NCBI RefSeq assembly: GCF_003031265.1
Contig: NZ_CP019966.1
Span: 2,728,001 to 2,792,000 of the forward strand
Length of the DNA: 64,000 nucleotides
Source of the DNA: Rhodopseudomonas palustris
GTDB taxonomy: Bacteria > Pseudomonadota > Alphaproteobacteria > Rhizobiales > Xanthobacteraceae
Reading direction: 5' to 3'
In this document: positions 47,187 to 55,453 of the stretch, piece by piece
Layout of the letters: each line of letters starts with the position of its first letter
How positions within the stretch are numbered: position 1 is the stretch's first letter
Position numbers and translations under genes: made by a program
The notes under the pieces: generated by a model
The model's database searches: none
What the model was told of the DNA's origin: nothing
The model's input: the letters and a program-made list of their open reading frames with translations, nothing else

Positions 47187-48167
47187 GTGGACCGCGAATC
47201 CGACATCGGGCCGGACCTTGAGGAGGCTGCGCCCAGCGACGGCTCCGACCTTGGCAGCGCCGTTGCCCAGGCGGCGCCGACGCGACGGCTGCTGATGGTG
47301 ATCAACCGCGGCAGCCGCTCCGGCAGCCAAGCCGTCGGTCTGGCCGGCTCCAAACTCAGCACCGCGGGTTTCGACCTGGTGGTCTCGGCACCTTCCAGTC
47401 GCCACGAGGTCGCCCCGTGGATCGAAGCTCATGCCGAAGGCGCCGCAGGCGTTGTAATCGCCGGCGGCGACGGCACGCTGAACGCGGCTGCGCCGGCACT
47501 GGTGACGACCGGGTTGCCGCTCGGCATCATTCCGGCGGGGACCGCCAACGATCTGGCGAGGACGCTCGGTCTGCCGCTCGATATGGAAGCCGCCGCCGAT
47601 GTGATTGCGGCGGGACATCGCAAGACCATCGACCTCGGTGACGTCAACGGGCACAAGTTCTTCAACGTCGCCAGCGTCGGGCTGAGCGCCGATCTGGCGC
47701 GCGAACTGAGCGGCGAGAGCAAGCGCAGGTTCGGCCGCCTCAGCTACGCGCTCACCGCCGCGAAGGTGCTCAGCAAGGCGCGACCGTTTCATGCGGTGAT
47801 CGTGTCGGGCGATGAGCAGGTGCGGGTGAAGACCATGCAGGTCGCGGTCGGCAACGGTCGTTACTACGGCGGCGGCATGGCGGTGGAGCAAACCGCTGAA
47901 ATCGACGACGGCCAGTTCGATCTGTATTCGCTGGAGTTCGCGCAGGTGTGGAAGCTGCTGGCGGTGGCCTACGATTTCCGCAAGGGCCGCCACGTGTTGT
48001 GGCGCGAGGTGCGCGCTGCGCGCGGCACGTCGTTCGAAATCCGCACCCGCAAGCCGCGGCCGGTGAATGCCGACGGCGAACTGGTGACGTTTACGCCGGC
48101 CCGGTTCGAGCTGCTGCGCAACGCGGTCAGCGTATTCGCGCCGAAACACCCGCCGCCGCGTCCTTGA
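47187..48167 (+). CDS. diacylglycerol/lipid kinase (YegS/DagK type)
   Basis: A 326-residue lipid kinase with GGDGTLNAAAPAL, GTANDLARTLGLP and VAVGNGRYYGGGM, the standard order of the DAGKc domain. It phosphorylates diacylglycerol or a related lipid at the membrane. About 30 polar residues precede the domain; GTG start at 47187. Divergent from the transglycosylase gene. A hairpin follows. Confidence 0.9.
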   Translation: MDRESDIGPDLEEAAPSDGSDLGSAVAQAAPTRRLLMVINRGSRSGSQAVGLAGSKLSTAGFDLVVSAPSSRHEVAPWIEAHAEGAAGVVIAGGDGTLNAAAPALVTTGLPLGIIPAGTANDLARTLGLPLDMEAAADVIAAGHRKTIDLGDVNGHKFFNVASVGLSADLARELSGESKRRFGRLSYALTAAKVLSKARPFHAVIVSGDEQVRVKTMQVAVGNGRYYGGGMAVEQTAEIDDGQFDLYSLEFAQVWKLLAVAYDFRKGRHVLWREVRAARGTSFEIRTRKPRPVNADGELVTFTPARFELLRNAVSVFAPKHPPPRP

Positions 48168-48179
48168 ACAACGCCAACG

Positions 48180-48209
48180 AAAAAGCCCGCCGGGTTGCGG
48201 CGGGCTTTG
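48180..48209. terminator. bidirectional terminator between lipid kinase gene and efp
   Basis: An 8-bp perfect stem (48185-48192 with 48198-48205) has AAAAA before it and TTT after, so it can work on both strands. The longer T run is on the minus strand, favouring efp. Confidence 0.8.
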
Positions 48210-48234
48210 CGGCAGTCAGCAGGGCTGATTGCAA

Positions 48235-48801
48235 TTAGTCCTTGGCGCGCTCGACGTAGGAGCCGTCTTCGGTCAGCACCACGATGCGGGTGCCGGTGCC
48301 GATGTGCGGCGGGACCTGGGTGCGGACGCCGTTCGACAGCACCGCCGGCTTGTAGGACGACGACGCGGTCTGGCCCTTGGTCACCGGCTCGGTCTCGACG
48401 ACTTCGAGCGTGGCGCGCTGGGGCAGGGTGATCGCAACCGCGGTGGTGTCGTGCATCGACAGCTTCACCACCATGCCTTCCTGCAGGTAAGGCGCAGCCG
48501 AGCCGACGACGTCCTTGGCGACCTGGACCTGATCGTAGGACTCCGGCTCCATGAAGTGGAAGCCTTCGCCATCTTCATACAGGAAGGTGTAATTGCGCTC
48601 TTCGATGGTGACCTTCTCGACCTGGTCGGTGGTCTTGTAGCGCTCCGAGATCTTCACGCCGTCGCTGATTCGGCGCATTTCGATCTGGCTGACGGGCGTG
48701 CCCTTGCCGGGATGGATGTTTTCGGCAGACAGGACGACGTAAAGCTTCCCATCTTGCTCGAGGACGTTGCCCTTGCGAATAGAACTGGCGATGACTCTCA
48801 A
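48235..48801 (-). CDS. efp: translation elongation factor P
   Basis: EF-P relieves ribosome stalling at proline runs. 188 residues with three OB/KOW domains. The modification lysine is K33 in [17 protein letters not shown], matching the position beta-lysylated by EpmA/EpmB. Divergent from epmA, whose product would act on it; 137 bases separate the two starts. Confidence 0.96.
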   Translation of the reverse strand: MRVIASSIRKGNVLEQDGKLYVVLSAENIHPGKGTPVSQIEMRRISDGVKISERYKTTDQVEKVTIEERNYTFLYEDGEGFHFMEPESYDQVQVAKDVVGSAAPYLQEGMVVKLSMHDTTAVAITLPQRATLEVVETEPVTKGQTASSSYKPAVLSNGVRTQVPPHIGTGTRIVVLTEDGSYVERAKD

Positions 48802-48938
48802 AGGAATGTTTCCTGTCGTTCAGGTCCGGGCCCGATCCGGGCGTTGGTATCCCGAGGCCGAAACGGTTTCGGGGCGCAACATACTGATTTGTGGCGCTGA
48901 TGCCAGTGTTTTGCGCGGCCGGATGGGGGCGACTTGAG

Positions 48939-49994
48939 ATGGAGGCGACAAGCCAACCGTCGCCCTGGTGGAACAGGGATAGGTATCTGGACCGTCAGCC
49001 GTTTTTGCGCGCGCGGGGGGCGGTGACCCGGGCCGTGCGCACCTGGTTCGAGGCGGCGGGCTTTACCGAGGTCGAGACCGCGATCCTGCAGATTTCGCCC
49101 GGCAACGAGACCCATCTGCACGCCCCGCGCACTGAACTTTTGGGGCCGGACGGCGAGCGGCGCTCCCGATACCTGCGGACCTCGCCGGAGTTCGCCTGCA
49201 AGAAGCTGCTGGCGGCCGGCGAGACGCGAATCTTCGAACTCGCCCGGGTGTTTCGCGACCGTGAGCGGGGCCGCGTGCATCTGCCGGAGTTCACCATGCT
49301 GGAGTGGTATCGCGCCGAGGCGCCGTACCAGCAGGTGATCGACGACTGCGTCGCGCTGGTCCGCGTCGCGGCCGAGGCCACCGGCATCGCAACGTTTTCG
49401 TTCAGGGGCCGGCGTGCCGATCCGCGCGCCGAGGCGGAGCGGCTGACGGTGGCCGATGCGTTCGCCCGTTTTGCCGGCATTGATCTGCTTGCCACGATCT
49501 CCAGAGGTGAGGGGGATCGCACGGCGCTGGCAAACGCGGCCGCTGCGCGCGTGCGGATCGCCGATGACGACACTTGGTCCGACATCTTCAGCAAGGTGCT
49601 GGTCGAGCATGTCGAGCCGCGGCTCGGCGATGGACGGCTGACGGTGCTGAGCGAATACCCGGCGCCTGAAGCGGCGCTGGCGCGGACCAAGCCGGACGAT
49701 CCGCGGGTCGCCGAACGGTTCGAGCTGTATGCCTGCGGCGTCGAACTCGCCAACGGGTTCGGCGAACTCACCAATGCGGCCGAGCAGCGTGCGCGCTTCA
49801 TCGCCGCGATGGACGAGAAAGAGCGGCGCTACGGCGAGCGCTATCCGCTCGACGAGGCCTTTCTCGCGGCGGTCGGCGAAATGCCGGAGGCCAGCGGCGT
49901 CGCGCTCGGCTTCGACCGCCTGGTGATGTTGGCGGCCGGCGCAACCACGATCGATCAGGTGGTGTGGACGCCGCCGGCAGGCGAGGGCGTATGA
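48939..49994 (+). CDS. epmA: EF-P lysine ligase EpmA (PoxA/GenX)
   Basis: EpmA is a lysyl-tRNA-synthetase-like protein that attaches (R)-beta-lysine to EF-P. 351 residues of class II aminoacyl-tRNA synthetase core without the anticodon-binding domain. Motif 2: FELARVFRDRERGRVHLPEFTMLEWY; motif 3: ASGVALGFDRLVML. The ATG at 48939 gives the usual start MEATSQPSPWW; an ATG 16 codons upstream is possible but poorer. Overlaps epmB by 4 bases. Confidence 0.95.
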   Translation: MEATSQPSPWWNRDRYLDRQPFLRARGAVTRAVRTWFEAAGFTEVETAILQISPGNETHLHAPRTELLGPDGERRSRYLRTSPEFACKKLLAAGETRIFELARVFRDRERGRVHLPEFTMLEWYRAEAPYQQVIDDCVALVRVAAEATGIATFSFRGRRADPRAEAERLTVADAFARFAGIDLLATISRGEGDRTALANAAAARVRIADDDTWSDIFSKVLVEHVEPRLGDGRLTVLSEYPAPEAALARTKPDDPRVAERFELYACGVELANGFGELTNAAEQRARFIAAMDEKERRYGERYPLDEAFLAAVGEMPEASGVALGFDRLVMLAAGATTIDQVVWTPPAGEGV

Positions 49995-51082
49995 CCAAAG
50001 TCACCCGATTGAACACGCCGGCAGCGGCGACGCTGCGTCAACCCGACGAACTGATCGCCGAGGGGCTCGCCGCTGCGGACGACCGCGCGATGCTGAGCGA
50101 GGTCGCGTCGCGCTATGCCATCGCGGTGACGCCGGCGGTCGCGGCGCTGATCGATCGCGACGATGCCGACGATCCGATCGCGCGGCAGTACATCCCGCGC
50201 GCCGAGGAATTGTCCTCGCTCGCTTTTGAACGCGACGATCCGATCGGCGACGCCGCGCATGCGCCGGTCGAAGGCATCGTGCATCGGCATCGCGACCGCG
50301 TGCTGTTCAAGCCGGTGCATGTCTGCGCGGTGTATTGCCGGTTCTGCTTTCGCCGCGAGATGGTCGGTCCCGGCAAGGACAACGCGCTGTCGCGCGAGGC
50401 GACCGCTGCCGCACTCGACTACATCCGCGCGCACAACGAGATCTGGGAAGTGATCTTCACCGGCGGCGACCCGCTGATGCTGTCGCCGCGGCGGCTCGGC
50501 GAGATCATGGCCGAACTCGCCGCGATCGAGCACGTCAAGATCATCCGCTTTCACACCCGTCTTCCCGTCGCAGATCCGGCGCGGATCACGCCCGATCTGG
50601 TGCGGGCCTTGCGCGTGCCGGGCAAGACCACATGGCTCGCGCTGCACGCCAATCACCCGCGCGAGTTGACCGAGGCGGCACGCGGGGCGTGCGCGCGGAT
50701 CGTCGACGCTGGAATTCCGATGGTGAGCCAGTCGGTGCTGCTGCGGGGCGTGAACGACAACGCCGCGACACTCGAAGCCTTGATGCGCGCTTTCGTCGAG
50801 TGCCGGATCAAGCCGTACTACCTGCACCATGGCGATCTGGCGCCGGGCACCGCGCATCTGCGCACCACGCTCGCCGAGGGCCAGGCCTTGATGCGCGCAT
50901 TGCGCGGTAATGTGTCTGGACTTTGCCAGCCGGAGTACGTGCTCGACATTCCCGGCGGCTACGGTAAGGCGCCGGTTGGCCCCAATTATTTGTCGGACGC
51001 CGATGGAACCGAGCCGGATTCGCGCTATCGTGTCGCCGACTATTGCGGCGAGGTACATCTGTATCCGCCGCGGTCGGAATGA
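49991..51082 (+). CDS. epmB: EF-P (R)-beta-lysine-forming aminomutase EpmB (KamA-like)
   Basis: Radical SAM, PLP-dependent enzyme that converts L-lysine to beta-lysine for EF-P. 363 residues. 4Fe-4S cysteines C112, C116, C119 in HVCAVYCRFCFRR; PLP lysine in GGYGKAPVGPNY; ALHANHPRELTEAA is the KamA/EpmB substrate block. The length is near that of E. coli EpmB (about 342) and shorter than Clostridium KamA. ATGA overlap with epmA. EpmC, which hydroxylates EF-P afterwards, is not seen. Confidence 0.93.
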   Translation: MTKVTRLNTPAAATLRQPDELIAEGLAAADDRAMLSEVASRYAIAVTPAVAALIDRDDADDPIARQYIPRAEELSSLAFERDDPIGDAAHAPVEGIVHRHRDRVLFKPVHVCAVYCRFCFRREMVGPGKDNALSREATAAALDYIRAHNEIWEVIFTGGDPLMLSPRRLGEIMAELAAIEHVKIIRFHTRLPVADPARITPDLVRALRVPGKTTWLALHANHPRELTEAARGACARIVDAGIPMVSQSVLLRGVNDNAATLEALMRAFVECRIKPYYLHHGDLAPGTAHLRTTLAEGQALMRALRGNVSGLCQPEYVLDIPGGYGKAPVGPNYLSDADGTEPDSRYRVADYCGEVHLYPPRSE

Positions 51083-51240
51083 GCGGCGGTACTCTGTCGC
51101 TGGTGCAGTCCGGCAACTGGGCCGGGAATGATGCGTTGGTGCTGGGGTTGGGCGGACCATTGGCCGATGCAGACTGCCGTGATGTTGGCGCGATCGGCGC
51201 CCAGCCTCGCGGCGGGAGCGTGGATGGAAGGAGAGCTCCG

Positions 51241-51504
51241 ATGAAATCTGTGATGATCGCCGCCGCGATCCTGACCCTGAGCGGCAGCGCGGTATTGGCG
51301 CAATCCGGCAGCGGCACAGGCGGTTCGGCCGGCTCGACGATGTCGCCGGGCGTGTCCGATGGTGGGGCAGGGCTCCGGCAAGCGCCGATCGGGCATCTGC
51401 AGCCGCGCCGCAACGACACGCCGCCGGAGCGGACCATCGATCAGATCGATCCGGCGGATGCCGCGCTCGACCGCAAGATCAAGAGCATCTGCCGCGGCTG
51501 CTGA
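51241..51504 (+). CDS. small secreted protein, unknown function
   Basis: An 87-residue protein with a signal peptide (about 21 residues, ending SAVLA-QS), a Gly/Ser-rich stretch, then a charged helix and a C-terminal pair of cysteines (SICRGC). GGAAGGAG lies 8 bases before the ATG at 51241; the frame is open earlier but without protein character. No family recognised. Confidence 0.72.
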   Translation: MKSVMIAAAILTLSGSAVLAQSGSGTGGSAGSTMSPGVSDGGAGLRQAPIGHLQPRRNDTPPERTIDQIDPADAALDRKIKSICRGC

Positions 51505-51530
51505 CGCGAACCGCGGCAGACGTCGCACAA

Positions 51531-52121
51531 CTAGGTGCTCTTACGGGCGGCGAGCGCCATCGCGATCAGCGAGGTGCCGCCGAACACCAGATTGATTCCG
51601 ATCAGCAGGCCGATCGCCCAGACGGTGCCCGGCCAGCCCGAGATGATGATGAACGCCACCAGGATGTCGGCGATACCGGCGGCGAGCATCCAGCCCCAGC
51701 GCTCCGACATCCGTCCGCGATGCTGGAAGGCGTACATGATGGTCGCGACACCTTCGGCGAGGAAATAGACGCCGACGATGAAGGTCAGGGTCAGCGTGCC
51801 TTGCAGCGGCATCGCGATCAGCACCAGCCCGGCGACCAGCGCCAATGCGGCCGACAGCAGCGACCACCAGAAGCCGGGGCCCTTGCGCGCCCAGATCGAA
51901 AACCCGACGCCGGCCACACCGGCGATGAAGAACAGCCAGCCGAGCATGATGGTGAAGGTGATGCTGGCGAGCAGCGGCAGCAGGATCGCCGCAAAGCCGA
52001 TGATCAGTAGCAGAATGCCTTCGAACAGATAGGCCTTCCAGTGATCGCGAATGGCCGCCTCGACGCGCGCTTGCAGGCGCTCGACGTCTTGGGGGCGAAG
52101 GCTGTCATCTGGCAGAGACAT
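51531..52121 (-). CDS. HdeD-family membrane protein (DUF308)
   Basis: A 196-residue protein with six predicted TM segments in three pairs, the DUF308/HdeD pattern (LFIAGVAGVGFSIWARK, VGVYFLAEGVATIMYAFQHRGRMSERWGWMLAAGI). In E. coli HdeD supports acid resistance; here the role is inferred only by family. Convergent with the small secreted gene. Confidence 0.9.
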   Translation of the reverse strand: MSLPDDSLRPQDVERLQARVEAAIRDHWKAYLFEGILLLIIGFAAILLPLLASITFTIMLGWLFFIAGVAGVGFSIWARKGPGFWWSLLSAALALVAGLVLIAMPLQGTLTLTFIVGVYFLAEGVATIMYAFQHRGRMSERWGWMLAAGIADILVAFIIISGWPGTVWAIGLLIGINLVFGGTSLIAMALAARKST

Positions 52122-52632
52122 GGGACTTCTCCTTTAATGGTTCCCATTCAGGAACCTACCCCGCGCAACGCACCTCGGCGTTAATAGTTCAACGGTATTC
52201 GGCGTGTTGGTCCGCGGGGGTGCCGGCGAATCGAAACGGCGTCGGGAATCAGTTAATTGTAGCGTTCGATTGCGACGACTTTGGCGGGAGACGACCGATG
52301 GTCCCAGCCGTTTTGCATCTAGTCGCGTTGGCGCTTGCGATCACGCTGTTCGTGTTCGCCTGACTTCAAGCGCACAGGACTTCAGACTGAGAATATCCAC
52401 CACCCGCCGATCATGAGCATCGGGCGGGAAGTCTCAATTGCGCGTGCCTCTGGTTCGCGTCCAATTCACCCGCCGGCAAACACTTGCGCAACCATGTCCA
52501 GCGCGGTCGCCGGCCGAATCCGCACATTGGATTCGCTGGGCATCCAAAAAGGGAGTATAAAGAAAATATTCAATTTAAAATTGTGGTCGCGGCGTTCGCA
52601 CCACAAGCAATCAGTCTCCGTTAGGAGGCGGC
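52122..52632. other. intergenic region before the zinc-ribbon gene
   Basis: 511 bases. It holds a possible 21-residue membrane peptide gene (52298-52363, listed), a hairpin CCCGCCGAT/ATCGGGCGGG at about 52403-52430, and a strongly AT-rich stretch at about 52545-52600 unlike the rest of the window (ATAAAGAAAATATTCAATTT), which may contain the promoter of the zinc-ribbon gene. Confidence 0.5.
52298..52363 (+). CDS. possible 21-residue single-TM peptide
   Basis: ATG to TGA encoding MVPAVLHLVALALAITLFVF plus Ala, almost wholly one membrane helix. GGCGGGAG lies 8 bases before the ATG, a good ribosome-binding site. No homologue known to me; too short to judge codon usage. Confidence 0.4.
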   Translation: MVPAVLHLVALALAITLFVFA

Positions 52633-52860
52633 ATGTGCAAAGACAAACGGCCCCACTGCAGCAGATGCGGTGCTCGCACGGGGCTCGCCCGGGTGTCCCC
52701 GGTGCGATCGATCGAACTGCGAATCTACGAATGCGCCAGCTGCGGCCAGACTGATTACTATGAGGTCAGCCCAGACCCGCACGCATCATGGGGATTGCTC
52801 GCCGGTGACCGACTGGCTGGGATTCTTGCAGCGCTGAAGAGGAATGATGGCGCTCCCTAG
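52633..52860 (+). CDS. small zinc-ribbon protein
   Basis: A 75-residue protein with two CxxC pairs (HCSRCGARTG near residue 9 and ECASCGQTDYY near residue 34), a zinc-ribbon pattern. TTAGGAGGCGG lies just before the ATG, the strongest ribosome-binding site in the area. It lies immediately left of the integrase gene, so it is either the last host gene before the element or its border gene. Confidence 0.68.
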   Translation: MCKDKRPHCSRCGARTGLARVSPVRSIELRIYECASCGQTDYYEVSPDPHASWGLLAGDRLAGILAALKRNDGAP

Positions 52861-52913
52861 CGGACTGGAACCGGTGCTGTATTAGAAAGTAACTTCAATG
52901 ACTTAGCTTGCCG

Positions 52914-52954
52914 GTGGGTCACGTTTATTTTCGGCTGTGAGAAAAGTGGGTCAC
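52914..52954. repeat. 9-bp direct repeats at the integrase end, possible attachment/arm sites
   Basis: GTGGGTCAC at 52914-52922 and again at 52946-52954, each followed by a purine and TTT. The second copy covers the integrase stop codon. Integrase arm-type sites or part of an attachment core may look like this, but the other end of the element is not available for comparison. Confidence 0.35.
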
Positions 52955-54162
52955 ATTTGCGCCGGTGGCCCGCGTCTTTTGGCCTTTTTCGGCTTTCCTC
53001 CTTCGTTCACGGTCTGGCCGAACCAGACCAGGTTCATCGCGCTGCCGGCGATGCGCTGTTGGTTGGCCTTTTTCGTGTATAGCTCGGCCTGCTGCAGCGT
53101 CTTCCAGCCGAAGATGGCCATGAGCTGGTGCGGCGTGGCGCCGCGCTCGGCCGCGATGGTGGCGCCGGCCTTGCGGAGGCCGTGGGCGCGCCCGGGCACG
53201 CCGGCCTCGACGCACCTGTCCCCGAACCAATTGCCGAGCCCCTTGGTCGTGTAGGGCTGGCCGAACTCGGTCTCGAGGAAATTGAGATCCCCGCAGGTCG
53301 ACGCCGCCAGCACCTCCTCGAGCTCTGGCAGGATCGGGATCACCAGATCGACCGGACTGCGCCGGCGGTTCTTCTGCTGGCGGAAGGCCAGCCATCGCCC
53401 GGGATGGGCGCGGCGCATCTCTTCGCTGACATGCTCCGGCCGGCGGATGTGCTGCTTGCCGAGCCGCGCCACGTCCGACAGCCGCTGGCCGGTGAGCAGG
53501 AACAGATTGAGCGCCAGATACGCCTTGGTGCCGATCGGGTGGCGCCGCTTGAACTGCTGGATTTCCTCGATCGTCCAGGTGTGATGGCCTCCGGTCTCGA
53601 TCCGCTCCAGCAGCTCGACCGCCTTGGCGGTGTTGCGCGTGACCAGCGGCTTGGGTTGTACCTTTACGGCCCATTTGTAGAGCTGGCGCAGCGCCTTCAC
53701 CCGCATGTTGGCGGAATCGACAGAGGTCAGCGCCTTGCGATCGCGCAGCTTGATGACGACCTCTTCGGGCAGCTCGCAGTGCATCTCGCCGATCAGGTCC
53801 GGGCTGCCCTCGCGCATCGGCTCGTCGCACAAGAGGCGAAGGATGGCGCGGCGCACCTTCTGCGTCGACTCGTCATAGGCGCGGAACTCCTGGCTGCGGC
53901 GATAATATTCCTCGACCAGCCAGCGCAGGGAATTGACCACCACGCGCGGCGCCGGTGGCCGCGCCGGGGCAGGGCTGCCGGGCAGCGGCTGGCCGGCCAG
54001 GGCGGCGGCGAACTGCTGGTGAAACTCGGCGGTGCCGGGCTCGGCGCGGATGCGGATCTTCGGCTGGCCGCGCTTGCGAAAATAATACCGGTCGTTGCCG
54101 TGGCGATCGGTGTCCTTGTAGAGGTAGCGGCAATCCAGCGGGGGCATGACGGCCTCGGTCAC
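52951..54162 (-). CDS. int: phage-type tyrosine recombinase/integrase
   Basis: A 403-residue site-specific recombinase. The catalytic residues are in place: R227 in LLTGQRLSDVARL, H328 and R330 in AHGLRKAGAT, W353 in IFGWKTLQQAE and nucleophile Y362 in ELYTKKANQQ. The N terminus begins with a phage-integrase-like DUF3596-type strand set (YLYKDTDRHGNDRYYFRKRG). Start at GTG 54162, overlapping the stop of the excisionase-like gene; ATG five codons later is the alternative. Last gene of a leftward operon and next to the likely left end of the element. Confidence 0.93.
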   Translation of the reverse strand: MTEAVMPPLDCRYLYKDTDRHGNDRYYFRKRGQPKIRIRAEPGTAEFHQQFAAALAGQPLPGSPAPARPPAPRVVVNSLRWLVEEYYRRSQEFRAYDESTQKVRRAILRLLCDEPMREGSPDLIGEMHCELPEEVVIKLRDRKALTSVDSANMRVKALRQLYKWAVKVQPKPLVTRNTAKAVELLERIETGGHHTWTIEEIQQFKRRHPIGTKAYLALNLFLLTGQRLSDVARLGKQHIRRPEHVSEEMRRAHPGRWLAFRQQKNRRRSPVDLVIPILPELEEVLAASTCGDLNFLETEFGQPYTTKGLGNWFGDRCVEAGVPGRAHGLRKAGATIAAERGATPHQLMAIFGWKTLQQAELYTKKANQQRIAGSAMNLVWFGQTVNEGGKPKKAKRRGPPAQM

Positions 54163-54428
54163 ACCACGTTGCTCCAGTCGGTGCGCGGGGCGCGCGTGCC
54201 GGGCCTGGGGGTGGCGCTGCCGTCATCCATCAACGCCTCGAAGGCTTCGTCAAGTCGCAGCCGGTCCCACAACCGGCAGCCATCCACGAGCCTGCCGGCC
54301 GGCATCCGGCCATCCTCGACCCATTCGAGGAATTTGGTCTTGCCGACGCCGACATATTCGGCCGCTGCTTCGAGGCGAAGGCCCCGCGGCTGCAGGCCGG
54401 AAAACGATCGCGGCGAGATCGATCTCAT
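54159..54428 (-). CDS. excisionase-like HTH protein
   Basis: An 89-residue protein with a MerR/Xis-like winged helix: LRLEAAAEYVGVGKTKFLEWVEDGRMP followed by GRLWDRLRLDEAFEAL. Size, HTH_17 pattern and the direct overlap with the integrase gene point to a recombination directionality factor or integrase regulator. Start MRSISPRSFSG; it overlaps the next upstream small gene by 4 bases. Confidence 0.75.
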   Translation of the reverse strand: MRSISPRSFSGLQPRGLRLEAAAEYVGVGKTKFLEWVEDGRMPAGRLVDGCRLWDRLRLDEAFEALMDDGSATPRPGTRAPRTDWSNVV

Positions 54429-54541
54429 GGGCGCGACGGCTCCTGCGGCTCGTCCGCATCCGCCCGCTCCAGCGCGCGGGCTTCGTGCAGGATGGCTGCG
54501 ACGAAGAGGCCGAAGGCGGCGAGGGCGATGAGGGTGGTCAT
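54425..54541 (-). CDS. 38-residue membrane peptide in the integrase operon
   Basis: ATG at 54541 to TGA at 54425: MTTLIALAAFGLFVAAILHE followed by a charged tail. One TM helix near the N terminus. Both ends overlap neighbouring genes by 4 bases (ATGA), which supports translation. Function unknown. Confidence 0.6.
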   Translation of the reverse strand: MTTLIALAAFGLFVAAILHEARALERADADEPQEPSRP

Positions 54542-54789
54542 TTGGGATCTTGCTGAGAAGCAGGAAGCGGAGACCACTTCCACGGCTGCGGGATTGGTTC
54601 GTCCGGGCCGATCGGGCTGCCGTCATCGAGGTTCACGTAGCACTCGCGGTCCGGCCCGCAGCACTCCGCATGGATGATGCCGCCGCTTACGTCGTTGTAG
54701 ACGTCGTCGCCCTCTTTGAGGGGGATGTCGCAAGCGATGCAGCGGTCGACGTAGTCCTCATCGCCGCCCGGCTCCAGGTGAGAAATCAT
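54538..54789 (-). CDS. small cysteine-containing phage-type protein
   Basis: An 83-residue acidic protein with CIAC and ECCGPDREC cysteines that may bind zinc (four to five Cys, one His). It overlaps the next small gene and has the Pro/Trp-rich end IPQPWKWSPLPA. No family recognised. Confidence 0.65.
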   Translation of the reverse strand: MISHLEPGGDEDYVDRCIACDIPLKEGDDVYNDVSGGIIHAECCGPDRECYVNLDDGSPIGPDEPIPQPWKWSPLPASQQDPK

Positions 54790-54795
54790 TTTCGA

Positions 54796-55266
54796 TCACC
54801 CATTTTGTTCGCTGGAGCGGTCAGGTGCGGATGAAATTGGGATTGAGCTCAGAACCCGGCCGAGTTCTTCGTGGAATGATGCCGCGAGGCGTCGATCAAG
54901 AAACACGTCGGTGAAGTTGGTGCCGAACCCAAACGTCAGCATGACGTCTGCTTTCTCTTCGATGCATCCAACGCAGTTTGGTCCGTTGGCGCGAGCAAAT
55001 TCAGGCTTGATGGATGTTTGGCTCATGCTGCTCTCTCCTGGATTAACCTTCGCTCGTGAGGCGATTTTCTCGACCAGCGCCCAGCACGATTGCTCGTGGT
55101 TGTGCGCTTCGATTTTGAACGTGTTGCTCGCCGCGGGCGTGAAGGCGCTCGCGGTTTCAAACGCCGTGACTTTGTAGTCCGACAGCTTGGCGAGATCGCT
55201 GATGTTGACGGCGCAGGCGGTCGCAATCGGTCGGCCGTTGAGGCTGACGATGATCTCAAGCGCCAT
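54796..55266 (-). CDS. hypothetical element protein, possibly two joined genes
   Basis: A 156-residue frame. The first 75 residues (LNGRPIATACAVNISDLAKL, SNTFKIEAHNHEQSCWALVEK) look like one small domain; the rest begins at an internal ATG (MSQTSIKPEFARANG) with a good AGGAGAG site 6 bases before it and has CVGC and an acidic Ile/Ser-rich end. It may be one protein or two separately started ones with no stop between them. Confidence 0.6.
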   Translation of the reverse strand: MALEIIVSLNGRPIATACAVNISDLAKLSDYKVTAFETASAFTPAASNTFKIEAHNHEQSCWALVEKIASRAKVNPGESSMSQTSIKPEFARANGPNCVGCIEEKADVMLTFGFGTNFTDVFLDRRLAASFHEELGRVLSSIPISSAPDRSSEQNG

Positions 55267-55453
55267 GGCTCTGCTCCGTGATCACCAGCACCGGCGCGCT
55301 GCGGGGTGGCGGGCGGAGGCGCTGGGCGAATAACGCAGCGATCTCGCGGGCGCGCTGGCTGCGGTAGCTTGGATCGTCGTGGCTCTTCGGCACGACGGGC
55401 GACATCACGACGGCGACGCCATCGGCGGATGCGGAGGCGAGGAGCGGGGTCAT
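55256..55453 (-). CDS. hypothetical small protein
   Basis: A 65-residue protein, Ser/Val-rich N terminus (TPLLASASADGVAVVMSPVVP), then a basic helix (RSQRAREIAALFAQRLRPPP). Overlaps its neighbours by 11 and 4 bases in the same leftward operon. No family recognised. Confidence 0.55.
   Translation of the reverse strand: MTPLLASASADGVAVVMSPVVPKSHDDPSYRSQRAREIAALFAQRLRPPPRSAPVLVITEQSHGA

Noticed and set aside
52335..52754. 139-codon frame overlapping the zinc-ribbon gene
   Set aside because: The 52633 start has the strong TTAGGAGG site and gives two CxxC pairs; the overlapping frame does not.
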